Notes: generated by a model not told the origin, from the sequence alone. 64,000 nt of DNA from CAZVFX01 sp964626565 (GCA_964626565.1 CAZVFX010000001.1:1-64000), one strand, 5' to 3'; positions 9,272 through 18,242 are shown, counted from the first letter of the stretch. Made by a program: numbers and translations.

Positions 9272-9974
9272 TGCGACTACCGACCCCCTGTCCCTGGCGG
9301 GTCAAAAATTCCTGGGCACGGTGCGCGAGTACCGGATGTTTGAGCCCGGCGATAAGGTGATCGTCGCGGTGTCGGGGGGCAAGGACAGCTACACGCTCCT
9401 GGACCTTATCTGCCGTCACAAAGACGAGCATTTTCCAGATGTGGAGTTCATCGCCTGTACGGTGCAGACGGATATCACCTGTAGCGGCTCCATTCCGGGC
9501 CGCGTGATTCGCAAAAAGGCGGAAAGCCACGGCATCGACTACCAGACCATCTACTATCCGTTGTCAGACCGCAGCGACGGCAAAGTGGAGTGCTACTACT
9601 GTACGCTCAAGCGCCGCACGTCGCTCATCAAGCTGGCCGACGAGCGCGGCTTCAACGTCATCGCGTTCGGCCATCACCTCGATGACCTGATAGAGACGCT
9701 GCTCATGAACGTCATGCACTACGGCCACGTGTCGACCATGGCGCCGAAGGTGCATTTCTTCGAGGGCAAAATCAAGGTGGTGCGCCCCCTGGCTCATATC
9801 CTTGAAGAAGAAACCCGCGTCTACGCCGAGTCGGTCACCATCGTCCCGCCCGCCTGCCATTGCGGCGGCCTCGAGTCCTCCCTGCGCCAGTCCACCAAAG
9901 AGTTCATTGCCGACATGGAGAAGAAGGTCCCCGACCTCAAGCGAAACCTGTTCAAGGTGTTGAAAGCGGGATAG
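9249..9974 (+). CDS. ttcA: TtcA-family tRNA thiolation PP-loop protein
   Basis: A 241-residue PP-loop ATPase of the TtcA family, which in E. coli installs 2-thiocytidine at tRNA position 32. The PP-loop is VAVSGGKDSYTLL near residue 38. The iron-sulfur ligands are visible as CYYC near residue 116 and the single Cys in PACHCGG near residue 200; FGHHLDDLIETLLMN matches the family. It is shorter than E. coli TtcA (311 residues) and lacks its C-terminal extension, as is common in shorter bacterial homologues. ATG 9249 lies inside the preceding aldolase gene; a slightly downstream TTG is possible. An alternative identity within the same superfamily (for example TtuA-like) cannot be fully excluded, but the Cys layout fits TtcA. 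Confidence 0.85.
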   Translation: MRWLALSSATTDPLSLAGQKFLGTVREYRMFEPGDKVIVAVSGGKDSYTLLDLICRHKDEHFPDVEFIACTVQTDITCSGSIPGRVIRKKAESHGIDYQTIYYPLSDRSDGKVECYYCTLKRRTSLIKLADERGFNVIAFGHHLDDLIETLLMNVMHYGHVSTMAPKVHFFEGKIKVVRPLAHILEEETRVYAESVTIVPPACHCGGLESSLRQSTKEFIADMEKKVPDLKRNLFKVLKAG

Positions 9975-9977
9975 GGG

Positions 9978-10005
9978 CAATTATCAATGTTCAATTATCA
10001 ATTTC
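9978..10005 (+). repeat. heptamer tandem repeat, CAATTAT class, copy A
   Basis: Four back-to-back 7-mers, CAATTAT, CAATGTT, CAATTAT and CAATTTC, begin four bases after the ttcA stop codon. The AT-rich block stands out from its GC-rich surroundings. It belongs to the same family as the arrays at 44513 and 62339 and shares with them the lead-in GGCA. Confidence 0.9.
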
Positions 10006-10102
10006 CGGTCCTTGCGTGACCGGGGGAATCCGTGTTAGAAAGGCGGGCGATAAGCCGGGCACAGCCCTGAAAGAGATTAGAGACGCGGGGAGGAGACGAC
10101 AA

Positions 10103-10858
10103 ATGGGGAAAGGATTACTGAGAAGAACCATACCGGCGGTTGCGGCGCTGGCGTTGCTGTTGGCGGGCTCTGGTGAGGCGTTTGCCCGAGGCGGCTTGAT
10201 TTTCGGATTTGACCTCGGCGGAGCCACGGTATCGGGTGATCAGAATGTGCCGTTGAAGAAGACCAAGATCGGCATAAAGACCGTCTACCCCCCGTCGCAA
10301 TGCCAGAACAACCCCAACGAACTCACCCTGAAGGCGTGCAAGGACTCGATCCGCACCGACGTGGGCAGCGGCTTGGCCTTTGGGCTGCGGTTGGGCTACA
10401 ACTTCTTCGGCTATGGCGGGCTGGAAACCAACGTTTTTGGTTACGGCAATATGTCTTCAGGCGGTGACAAGTCGGAAGGGGCGGTGCACCTGGGGCTGTT
10501 GGGCCGCTACTTCCCCCTGCAGCATTTTCCGGAACTGCGCAGCCGCAAGTACGACCCGTCCATCTACTTCGGTTGGGTCTTCCTCTCCTTCATGGGATAT
10601 CACCAGGAGTATCATCCGGACAACGATGGGCGCGGCTGGGAGGCTAGCGGCGGGACCCAGTTCGGCGCTGCGTTCGACTATGACGTGGGCAAGGGCGTGA
10701 GCCTCGGAATCGACCTCAAGTTCATGATGCCGTTCTACGACAAGCACTACACGAGTTGGGAGGACAACGTCTATCTGCACCCGGAGAGTGACCCGGATAC
10801 GCTGGTGTTCGCACCTACCGCAACCATTACCTTTCACATGCTTGATCCCGAGGCGTAA
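10103..10858 (+). CDS. putative outer-membrane beta-barrel protein
   Basis: A 251-residue protein with a signal peptide (MGKGLLRRTIPAVAALALL, cleavage probably after the AFA of GSGEAFA). The mature part alternates Gly/aromatic-rich strands such as GLRLGYNFFGYGGLETNVFG and FGWVFLSFMGYH, typical of small outer-membrane barrels, and has one probable disulfide pair near residues 56 and 68. No enzymatic motif is visible. I chose ATG 10103 because of the strong GGGGAGGAGA sequence at 10087-10096 and the signal peptide directly after it; the open frame extends far upstream but without coding character. It is followed five bases later by a membrane-protein gene, so the two probably form a unit. Confidence 0.75.
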   Translation: MGKGLLRRTIPAVAALALLLAGSGEAFARGGLIFGFDLGGATVSGDQNVPLKKTKIGIKTVYPPSQCQNNPNELTLKACKDSIRTDVGSGLAFGLRLGYNFFGYGGLETNVFGYGNMSSGGDKSEGAVHLGLLGRYFPLQHFPELRSRKYDPSIYFGWVFLSFMGYHQEYHPDNDGRGWEASGGTQFGAAFDYDVGKGVSLGIDLKFMMPFYDKHYTSWEDNVYLHPESDPDTLVFAPTATITFHMLDPEA

Positions 10859-10863
10859 TCGCA

Positions 10864-12498
10864 GTGAGTACCGGAAGAACCTATCTCCTTTACCTGTTGG
10901 TCTTTCTGGTCGCGGCCGGCGGCCTGGCGCTGACATCGTGGAACTATGTGACCGGGCCATCTCCCCACTTCCACTTCATCGATCTGGCTGAATCGTTCAT
11001 GGCGGGGAGGCTGGACACCAACACTCCCCGGCGCAAGAAGAAGCAGCCGGAGCTACCCGACGATCCGCCGGGCCTGCAGGCCGCGGTTGACCGGCAACTG
11101 GCCAGCGGCGGCTGGAACGACTGGGTCTCCTACAACAAGGTGGTGCTGAAGACGGGAGAGCGGTTCTCCGGCGTCTGGCCCTGGCGGCATCGAAAGGCGG
11201 GGCAGAGAGGCTACGAAGACCGGAACCGGTTCGTGAATCTCGAAGGCGACTGGCTGGAGTTCGATAGAAACAAGGACGTGAGACGAGTGTGCCTCGACCG
11301 GCTGGAGCCGGGAGCGTCGAAGCTGGAGAAGAAGGCGTGGGACACGAGGGACCGGTGGGATCTGGAGGAAGCGGCGTGCGCGGAATCCACCGAGGAGGAG
11401 GCCAAGGACCCGCGGTGCAAAAGGGGCCAGGCCAGGGCGACCTGTGTCACCAAGAAACATTTCGTCTCCTTTCCCCCTCTCCCGGCGGTGGCCATGCTGC
11501 CTTTTGTCGCGGTGTGGCACTACAATTTCAACGATACCCTGTTCACGCTGCTGGTCGCGGCACTGAACGCGTTGCTGCTGTTCGTTCTTCTCAGGTCGCT
11601 CAGAGCTCGAGGATACACGACCAAGAGTGACAAGGAACTGCTGGTGCTGGTGTTCCTGTTTACCTTCGGCACCGTGTACTATTTCTCGGCAATTCGGGGC
11701 GCAGTCTGGTTTACCGCGCTCATCATGGCGGTGACGTTCAACCTGCTGTACTTCTACTTCGCCACCGACATGAAATGCCCGCTGTGTGCGGGGCTGTTCC
11801 TGGCCTTGGGCGTGGCGACCCGGGTGCCCCTGGCGTTTGCCTGCGTCTATTTTGCCCTGCAGGTCTTTCTGCAGCGCACGCCCTGGGACCGCAAAGGGAT
11901 TTTGTTGCGGGTGCGACAGGTGGTGCTGTTCGCGCTGCCCTGCCTGGCGGTGGGGGCGGTGCTCATGGCCTACAACCACGCCCGGTTCGGGTCGGTGTTT
12001 GAGTTCGGGCACCGCTTTCTTCTGGACGGGACCCGCAACAGCATCGTCGACCACGGCCTGTTCTCCTTCTGGTTCCTTCCCCGCAACCTGGCTGCCGCGC
12101 TGGTGAATGTGCCCCAGTTCATGTCGGGCTATCCGTACGTGAAGATAACGGGCCATGGGCTGTCCCTGCTGGCGACCACCCCGGTGTTCTTCTATCTTCT
12201 GTGGCCGAAGAAAGAGCAGGTGGCAGAAGCGTCGTCCGATAAGTTTTACCTCTCCCTTCACACTATTCTGTGGATAACTGTTGGTATCACCGCCGCGCCC
12301 GGGTTGTTGTATCAAAACACCGGCTGGTTCCAGTTCGGCTATCGCTTCGCGATGGATTATCTGCCCATGCTTATTATATTACTGGCCATGGACAGCCGGA
12401 AGATGAGCCGGCTGTTCTTCGCCCTGGTGGCGCTGAGTTTTGCGGTGAATCTGTTCGGCGCAATTACGTTCGAGCGTTTCCCGCAGTTCTACTATTGA
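10864..12498 (+). CDS. polytopic membrane protein, possible glycosyltransferase-like
   Basis: A 544-residue integral membrane protein of unrecognised family. One N-terminal helix (YLLYLLVFLVAAGGLALTSW) is followed by roughly 170 hydrophilic residues rich in charged amino acids, then eight or more helices from about residue 200 to the C-terminus. The layout (periplasmic loop after helix 1, many C-terminal helices) resembles GT39/ArnT-type or DUF2029-type glycosyltransferases, but I see no diagnostic DE or DD catalytic pair that would settle it. Start is GTG 10864, five bases after the preceding stop. It lies between an outer-membrane protein and a lipoprotein phosphoesterase, which suggests an envelope role. 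Confidence 0.65.
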   Translation: MSTGRTYLLYLLVFLVAAGGLALTSWNYVTGPSPHFHFIDLAESFMAGRLDTNTPRRKKKQPELPDDPPGLQAAVDRQLASGGWNDWVSYNKVVLKTGERFSGVWPWRHRKAGQRGYEDRNRFVNLEGDWLEFDRNKDVRRVCLDRLEPGASKLEKKAWDTRDRWDLEEAACAESTEEEAKDPRCKRGQARATCVTKKHFVSFPPLPAVAMLPFVAVWHYNFNDTLFTLLVAALNALLLFVLLRSLRARGYTTKSDKELLVLVFLFTFGTVYYFSAIRGAVWFTALIMAVTFNLLYFYFATDMKCPLCAGLFLALGVATRVPLAFACVYFALQVFLQRTPWDRKGILLRVRQVVLFALPCLAVGAVLMAYNHARFGSVFEFGHRFLLDGTRNSIVDHGLFSFWFLPRNLAAALVNVPQFMSGYPYVKITGHGLSLLATTPVFFYLLWPKKEQVAEASSDKFYLSLHTILWITVGITAAPGLLYQNTGWFQFGYRFAMDYLPMLIILLAMDSRKMSRLFFALVALSFAVNLFGAITFERFPQFYY

Positions 12499-12511
12499 TT
12501 CGGAGACGCAC

Positions 12512-13756
12512 ATGAATCGTTTGGTCCTCCTGGTGGCCGCCCTCCTTGCCCTGGCTTGCTCGTCCGGGAGCGATGGGACGGCGGAAGAAGCCGACCAGAT
12601 CGCCCGGGAGCCCCGGGCCCTTCCCGACCTTGCACAGCCGGAAGAGGTGGCGACTCCGGACAGTTTCATCGAAGCCGAACCGCAGGTTTATCCGCCGGTG
12701 ACGTTTGTGAAGAAACCCTGGTTTCAGTGGGTGACACCTGAGGGTTTCTTCCTTCATGCGGAGACTTTCGAGGATTCGCCCCTGGAGGTGCTGGTGGTCT
12801 GGGAGGGCGGTGAACAGCGCTTCTACTCAACGCCGCAAAAACCCGAAATCAAGCTGCTCGAGGTAGTGCTTGAAGGGCTTGAAGGATATTTTCACCAGGT
12901 AGAAGTTGTGATCCCGGAAGGGACAGAACATGTGTCGGTGCTGGTGGTCAACGGGGAAGGTTTTGAGACGCAGTTGACCGTACCCCATCAGCAGGATGCG
13001 TTCAAGATGGTAGTGTTCGGCGATACCCGTGGCAATCCCACCGCCCACCTGCCCGTTATTGAAGCCATTGTCCAGGAGCAGCCGATTGTGGCGCTGCATA
13101 CTGGAGACCTGGTCAACGGCGGCAGCAAGAAGTCGGACTGGGACATGTTTTTCAAGGTCGAGGAGAGCTTGCTCACCTCCACCTTCTTCTACGCGGTTTT
13201 CGGCAACCACGAACTGTTCGGAGAGGAATACTTCGACACCTGGTTTGAAGCGAGGGACATTTTCCATGTGGAGCGCAACTACCGGGTGGATCTGGGGCTT
13301 GTGGGGTTACTCGTCCTGCAGCGCTATTCCACCGACTGGACTGAACACGATCCCAAGCAGTGGGTGAAGGAATCATTGGAGGCGATGCTCGACAAACGGT
13401 GGGTGCTGGTGGCTCACCATCACCCGATGTACACTTTCTCCAATCACAGCCCCTGGTACGAGGGACGGGATGAACTGCAGCCACTGTTTGAGCAGTACGG
13501 TGTAGACATGGTGGTGGCCGGCCACAATCACTGTTACGAGCACTTCAAGGTCAACGGCATTCATTACGTGGTCGCGGGCGGCGGCGGCGCGCCGCTGTAT
13601 GGAATCAACGACATTATCGATGACGAACAGGTGTACCTGGAAGCCGCAGAGGCCATCTATCACTATGCCTCGCTGGATGTTTCGCAGGACAAGCTTGAGG
13701 TCACCGTGGTGGACGTAACCACCGACGATGTTTTCGACCACTTTGTCATCGAGTAG
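12512..13756 (+). CDS. lipoprotein metallophosphoesterase
   Basis: A 414-residue calcineurin-like phosphoesterase exported as a lipoprotein. The lipobox ends LALAC at residue 16 and is followed by an acidic spacer. After a beta-rich N-terminal region (residues 60-150, resembling the fibronectin-like domain of purple acid phosphatases), the dimetal motifs appear in order: FGDTRG, HTGDLVNGG, FGNHELFG, HHHPMYTF and AGHNHCYEH. All metal ligands of the family are present, so it should be catalytically competent on a phosphomonoester or diester at the cell surface. ATG 12512 has CGGAGA ten bases upstream. The overall architecture is purple-acid-phosphatase-like rather than nucleotidase. Confidence 0.85.
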   Translation: MNRLVLLVAALLALACSSGSDGTAEEADQIAREPRALPDLAQPEEVATPDSFIEAEPQVYPPVTFVKKPWFQWVTPEGFFLHAETFEDSPLEVLVVWEGGEQRFYSTPQKPEIKLLEVVLEGLEGYFHQVEVVIPEGTEHVSVLVVNGEGFETQLTVPHQQDAFKMVVFGDTRGNPTAHLPVIEAIVQEQPIVALHTGDLVNGGSKKSDWDMFFKVEESLLTSTFFYAVFGNHELFGEEYFDTWFEARDIFHVERNYRVDLGLVGLLVLQRYSTDWTEHDPKQWVKESLEAMLDKRWVLVAHHHPMYTFSNHSPWYEGRDELQPLFEQYGVDMVVAGHNHCYEHFKVNGIHYVVAGGGGAPLYGINDIIDDEQVYLEAAEAIYHYASLDVSQDKLEVTVVDVTTDDVFDHFVIE

Positions 13757-13762
13757 ACTTCC

Positions 13763-13782
13763 CACCTATCAAAGATCAGGTG
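13763..13782. terminator. candidate hairpin between convergent genes
   Basis: CACCTATC pairs with GATCAGGTG across an AAA loop, with one bulged C. It fills the 19-base gap between two converging genes and overlaps the stop codon of the minus-strand GTPase gene. There is no T-run on either side, so intrinsic termination is only a suggestion. Confidence 0.3.
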
Positions 13783-14768
13783 TGAATCTCAACGATATCC
13801 CCTTCCTGCAGCACGTGTTCCCGGGCCACCCTCTGGCCGTCATACATCCCTTCCTTGGCCCAGATTCTGGCGAATTTCAACCTCTGCTTGATGTCTTTAT
13901 GGATTTTGCCTGCCAGCCCTTCCACCGTGGTGCCCACCCTGATGACGAAGGGGTCATCGAGGTCGGGAGGTTTTGAGGGCTGCTTGGTGTAGACTCTCAG
14001 TTTGCCCATCAGTTCGTAGGTACGCCGGCGCAGCGGCTCCAGCGTCTCCGGCCGGGTGATTTCCACCTTGAACAGCTCGAATTCGTCGTCCATCAGTTCC
14101 AGGAGCAACTCCAGCCGGTCTTCGGCGTCCGGGTCATCACAATGGGTCAGTGCGACGATGGTGTGAAGTGCGGCTAAGCCGGTGTCGAACATGCCCGCTT
14201 GCTCAGCCGTGGGCACCAGCTTGACCTTGCCCTGTTCGAGAATCTCCATCACTTCTTCCCATTCGTGGAGCAGGTCGTCGCTGGCGAGGCTCAACACGAA
14301 CATGGCCGCGGTGCCGTTCCTCACCACCGACGTCAGCCACGGGATGGGGGCCTGGGCGGAAAAGGGCGGCATGTCCACCAGTTGTACCCAGACATCCTCG
14401 TAGCGCATCATCCCCGGCTGGTACATGACGGTGGTGAAGTGGTAGGGGGCGATGTCCGGCTTGGCGTTGGTAAAGCTGTCCAGCAGAGACGATTTGCCGG
14501 AGTTGCCCGGTCCGATGAGGAACACCTGGCCGATCCCTTCCGGCTTGACATAGTAGGAATGGACCGCCCGCACCGACTTCTTCTGGGATTCCTGCTTCAA
14601 CTTCTTCATGCGGCGCTTCAGATCCGCCTGCATGTGGTCGGTCCCCTTGTGTTTGGGGATCAACCGCAACATCTCTTCGAGGGCTGCCATCTTGTCTTTA
14701 GGGGTGCGCGCCTGCCGGTATTTCTCGTCGGCGGCCAGGTAGTCAGGTGTAAGATTAGCCGGAGCCAT
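13776..14768 (-). CDS. Obg/DRG-like GTPase with C-terminal TGS domain
   Basis: A 330-residue protein. Residues 1-75 are a charged helical segment. A P-loop (FLIGPGNSGKSSLLDSF) starts near residue 80, with YHFTT as a switch I candidate. The C-terminal 70 residues, ending in QRVAREHVLQEGDIVEIHT, form a TGS domain. This order fits the DRG branch of Obg GTPases, which act on ribosomes or translation factors. Two motifs are unusual: G3 reads DMPP instead of DxxG, and G4 reads THCD instead of NKxD, so guanine specificity or hydrolysis may differ from relatives. The start overlaps the dCMP deaminase gene by 14 bases, indicating translational coupling. Confidence 0.8.
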   Translation of the reverse strand: MAPANLTPDYLAADEKYRQARTPKDKMAALEEMLRLIPKHKGTDHMQADLKRRMKKLKQESQKKSVRAVHSYYVKPEGIGQVFLIGPGNSGKSSLLDSFTNAKPDIAPYHFTTVMYQPGMMRYEDVWVQLVDMPPFSAQAPIPWLTSVVRNGTAAMFVLSLASDDLLHEWEEVMEILEQGKVKLVPTAEQAGMFDTGLAALHTIVALTHCDDPDAEDRLELLLELMDDEFELFKVEITRPETLEPLRRRTYELMGKLRVYTKQPSKPPDLDDPFVIRVGTTVEGLAGKIHKDIKQRLKFARIWAKEGMYDGQRVAREHVLQEGDIVEIHT

Positions 14769-15606
14769 ACTGTCTTGCCTTCACGCCGGCTTCAGCCAGC
14801 AGTTCGAGCGAACTTCCGCCCAGCGGATAAGCAGCGTTGTAAATCACGTGTGTCAAACCACTATTAATTATCATTTTTGTGCATGTCAGGCAAGGGGAGT
14901 GGGTGCAGTAAAGTGCCGCGCCCTTGACCTGGATGCCGTGGTAGGCGGCCTGGGTGATCGCGTTTTCCTCCCCGTGAGAGCAGAGGCATTCGCCCAGGTT
15001 GGTGCCGCTGGGGGTGAAGCGGGCGCAGCGGGGGCAGCCGCCGTCGCCGCAGTTGGTCGTGCCTTTGGGGGCGCCGTTGTACCCGGTTGCGATGATGCGG
15101 CGGTCGCGTACGATGATCGCGGCGACTTTGCGTTTGACGCAGTCGGAACGGCCGGCGACGATGCGGGCGATGCGCATGAAGTATTCATCCCAGGACACCC
15201 GGGGCAGCCCCTGTGCGACCTCCATGATCCGGTTGATAACGTCGTCCTTTCCAATACACGCCTTGCCCGAGTCTACCGGGATCTTCAGCAGCTTGAGTTT
15301 TGATATCTGCCCCGGGTTGAGGAAGCCGGAAGGGTCGATGACGCCGGTGGGAGCGCGGCGGGAGAGGTGGGCAATTTCGTCCGCCCACCTGACATTCGTG
15401 ACCAGCGCGTTGTTGAGTGGGTCGATGGTGTCGGCCACCAGCCTCGCCCGGAAACTCCACCCCCAGGCTTGAACCGCCTGGTCCACCAGGCCTTCCCGGT
15501 CGGGAACTTCCTGGCTCAGGTCCACCAGCTTGAAGCCGGCGTTGGTGAGAACCTCCACCATGTGTACTACATCTGCACTGTCCGGGCCGGGGATGGTAAT
15601 GATCAT
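14755..15606 (-). CDS. DCD1-like deoxycytidylate (dCMP) deaminase
   Basis: A 283-residue zinc deaminase converting dCMP to dUMP for thymidylate synthesis. The catalytic domain starts near residue 135 (SWDEYFMRIARIVAGRS) and contains the zinc site in CSHGEENA and CLTC, the ATGYNGAPKG loop and the GGCPRC structural zinc/nucleotide segment. From memory this region resembles fungal Dcd1. The first 130 residues look like an adenylate-kinase or dephospho-CoA-kinase-type P-loop domain whose Walker A is lost (GPDSADVV in place of GxxxxGKS), again as I recall for yeast Dcd1. The zinc motif has HGE rather than the common HAE. The gene overlaps the downstream GTPase gene. Confidence 0.87.
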   Translation of the reverse strand: MIITIPGPDSADVVHMVEVLTNAGFKLVDLSQEVPDREGLVDQAVQAWGWSFRARLVADTIDPLNNALVTNVRWADEIAHLSRRAPTGVIDPSGFLNPGQISKLKLLKIPVDSGKACIGKDDVINRIMEVAQGLPRVSWDEYFMRIARIVAGRSDCVKRKVAAIIVRDRRIIATGYNGAPKGTTNCGDGGCPRCARFTPSGTNLGECLCSHGEENAITQAAYHGIQVKGAALYCTHSPCLTCTKMIINSGLTHVIYNAAYPLGGSSLELLAEAGVKARQYGSG

Positions 15607-15617
15607 GGTTCAGTCCG

Positions 15618-18242
15618 TTATTTCACGTCCACAAAGCGGGTCAGCTTCAGTTCTATCTGGCGCAGGTTCTCCAGCGCGCTTCCCCGGGCGAAACGGATCT
15701 TGCCCGCATCGATACCGGAGTCCACCGTTTTTAGAACGTCCATGGACACGTAGCGGGCCAGGGCGTTTTGGAGGCTCACAGTTGAAAGGGCCTCCTGGCA
15801 GGTGACTTCACCTTCGCGATAGTCTTTGCTGGCGCGGTTGAGCACGGCCCGGGCCAGGTCGCGGCTGCGCTGCGCGCCTTTCCAACGCACCATGGGCGCA
15901 TACCTGGCGCACACGAGGTAACTCTCCACGATGGGAAGCACCATGTTGCGGAATATCAGCAAGCGGTCCAGGTTCTCAGGCACCAGGAAGACACAGCCGT
16001 TGTCGTCCCGCCGCACAATGTCGTCTTTCTCCAGTGCGATGAGAGCGGCGAGAATACCTCGCTCGAAATCTCCGACCCTGAAGATGAATTCCTTCTTGAA
16101 CAGCTTGGAGAGGAATTGAGTGTCGTCCTCTACCTCGCTCACCCGGATCTTGGGCTGATGGTTGCGGGAATACAGACTCAGCGCGACCAGCGCCTCCCGC
16201 TGGTAAACGTGGATCACGTTGTTGCGATAGTAGTTGAGGAAGATGCGGGCGTGGGGCATCACCGAGATGACCGCCTCGTCGTCGAACTGCTCGCTGGCCA
16301 CATAGCCCTGGGCGCCGAACATCTCCAGCGCCTCCTCGAGGATGGAGGAGATGGCCCGCCCCCGGGCAAGGTCCGGAAGCCTGGAGTTCCCTTCCTCAGT
16401 CGCCTTTTCCTTGGCCCGGGCGAGGCTTTGCATGGCCGACTTGGCCGCCCGCTCCAGGGTGATGGAAATCGGGTATCCCCGTTTGGCGGCAACGTCCAGC
16501 AGGAAGCCGGCGGTCTCGAGGAACCTGGTCATGGACATGCCGCGCCGGTGATGAGACAGGAGCGTACACGCCACCAACCCCGAGGGGTTAACCACCGTAG
16601 CTCCGTTGATGCGGGTGAGAATGAGGTAGCCCACCTTGGTAATGAGGTAACGTTTTTCCTCGTCGGTCAACTCCGACGCGGGTTTGCCGAGCTGCTTCTG
16701 CATGAACTCCGCCAGGCGGATCGGCCTTCCCGCAGTCAGGTAGAGACGGCCGTACCGGCTGTCCAGCACCTGGGCGGATTTGACCAGGCCGGTGAGGTCC
16801 TCCTTTTGCTTGTCCTTGCCTGCCAGCTCGCGGGTGTAGCTCTCCACCTCCATGATTCGTTCGTAGCTGAGTGCCAGTGGGATGATGGTCACGTTGCGCA
16901 CCGTTCCGTCGCAAATCGCGTCTGCGATGTAGTTCAAGAGCCCGAAACGGGGCGGAAGGGTCTTCCCGGTGCGACTGCGGCCCCCCTCGATGAAGAACTC
17001 CATGGAGTGGCCTTCTTTCAGCAGCTTGCGGATATATCTCGACAGCGTCAAGCCGTAGATGGAGTCGCCCGCGACCTTGCGGCGGATGAAGAACGCCCCG
17101 GAATGGCGGAACAAGTGCCCCATGGGGAAAAACGACAGGTTGGCGCCCGCGGCGATGTGGGGCGGAATCACACCCTGCAGATAGAGGAGATACGAAATGA
17201 TGAGGTAGTCGATGTGGCTGCGATGGCAAGGCACCAGCACCACCGTCGAGTTCTTACTCTCCTCCCTGATGGTGTTGATCGCGTCGCGGTCCACCACGAA
17301 GCTGGAAAACACCCGCTTGAAGATGGGAGTGAGTACGATGCAGAAGAACTCGATGTAGCCGATGCGGAAGTCCGCAGCCACCTCTTTGATGCATTTGGCT
17401 GCCCGTCGGCGGGCAGCCTTGGCACTCATGCCCGCCTCTGCCCCAAGCTCTTCCACCCTTCCCACGAACTCCGGGTTGGACATCATCTCGTTTTTGACCT
17501 GTGCGGCGGTCTTCATGAGCGGGCCGCGGACGATTTTCTCCTCGCCGTCTATGGCCCGGTGCAGCGTCCAGGTTGCGGTCCTGGCGATCTCTTCGTCGTC
17601 GCTGTCCGGGTTCTCCTCGATAATCTTGTCGATGGAGACCGGCTCACCGCAGGTTACCAGTCCACGGGAAGGGTTGAGCACCAGGCTCAAGAGCTTCCTC
17701 GGCCCCGGTGCGGTGGGACCACCGATCAGCAGTTCAACAATCCCCTTGTGGTATTTCTCCGGACTGGGGGTCCAGAAGATCACCTGAGGCAGCAAGGTGA
17801 TCGGTTTGTCCAGTTTTCGCTGCAGGCCGACCATGGCCTTGAGGTAGTCTGCGCCGATGTTGCCACCCGGCACCATGACAAACCGCCCCCTCTTCAAGAA
17901 GACGAGCCCGGTACGGCCGGCCGCGATGCCCTGGGTGAAAGCCGCCACCTGGTCGCGTCGCCGGAAGATCAGGTTGAAAAGCCAGATGAACGGGTAGAAC
18001 AGCAGCAGCAGCAGCGGCTTTAACCAGACCACCGACCGGGTGTTGGTAAGGGAAGGGGCCGGGAGTTCGTGCTTGCGCAGAAGGTAGGAAAGCAGGGCGC
18101 AATCGAGCAGGCCGGTCACCTCCACCACATGAACCGCCAGGCCGCGCTCGTTCTCAGCGCGCACCCGGTCGAGCCAGCGCGGGTCCACCTTGACCTTGGC
18201 GAAAAGCGGCGTGAGTAACCTCACCCACAACGCAAACCCCAT
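15618..18242 (-). CDS. plsB: PlsB-type glycerol-3-phosphate acyltransferase
   Basis: An 874-residue protein of the large membrane glycerol-3-phosphate acyltransferase family, which makes lysophosphatidate in phospholipid synthesis. The four acyltransferase blocks lie between residues 340 and 530: HRSHID (block I, the HX4D catalytic pair), GAFFIRR (II), FIEGGRSRTGK (III) and IIPLALSYERI (IV). E. coli PlsB has 807 residues, so length and order agree. Hydrophobic segments occur near residues 60-80 and 300-325. ATG 18242 follows a purine-rich GGGGGAG sequence. It stands slightly upstream of the dCMP deaminase gene (11 bases), so the three minus-strand genes here may be one transcript. Confidence 0.85.
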   Translation of the reverse strand: MGFALWVRLLTPLFAKVKVDPRWLDRVRAENERGLAVHVVEVTGLLDCALLSYLLRKHELPAPSLTNTRSVVWLKPLLLLLFYPFIWLFNLIFRRRDQVAAFTQGIAAGRTGLVFLKRGRFVMVPGGNIGADYLKAMVGLQRKLDKPITLLPQVIFWTPSPEKYHKGIVELLIGGPTAPGPRKLLSLVLNPSRGLVTCGEPVSIDKIIEENPDSDDEEIARTATWTLHRAIDGEEKIVRGPLMKTAAQVKNEMMSNPEFVGRVEELGAEAGMSAKAARRRAAKCIKEVAADFRIGYIEFFCIVLTPIFKRVFSSFVVDRDAINTIREESKNSTVVLVPCHRSHIDYLIISYLLYLQGVIPPHIAAGANLSFFPMGHLFRHSGAFFIRRKVAGDSIYGLTLSRYIRKLLKEGHSMEFFIEGGRSRTGKTLPPRFGLLNYIADAICDGTVRNVTIIPLALSYERIMEVESYTRELAGKDKQKEDLTGLVKSAQVLDSRYGRLYLTAGRPIRLAEFMQKQLGKPASELTDEEKRYLITKVGYLILTRINGATVVNPSGLVACTLLSHHRRGMSMTRFLETAGFLLDVAAKRGYPISITLERAAKSAMQSLARAKEKATEEGNSRLPDLARGRAISSILEEALEMFGAQGYVASEQFDDEAVISVMPHARIFLNYYRNNVIHVYQREALVALSLYSRNHQPKIRVSEVEDDTQFLSKLFKKEFIFRVGDFERGILAALIALEKDDIVRRDDNGCVFLVPENLDRLLIFRNMVLPIVESYLVCARYAPMVRWKGAQRSRDLARAVLNRASKDYREGEVTCQEALSTVSLQNALARYVSMDVLKTVDSGIDAGKIRFARGSALENLRQIELKLTRFVDVK

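Noticed and set aside
9978..10102. Rho-independent terminator after ttcA
   Set aside because: The AT-rich block is a direct heptamer repeat, not a GC stem followed by T's.
12512..13756. 5'-nucleotidase identity for the phosphoesterase
   Set aside because: No C-terminal nucleotidase domain; domain order is closer to purple acid phosphatase.
16116..18023. 635-codon plus-strand frame opposite plsB
   Set aside because: The plsB frame carries all four acyltransferase motifs; the opposite frame has no recognisable motif.
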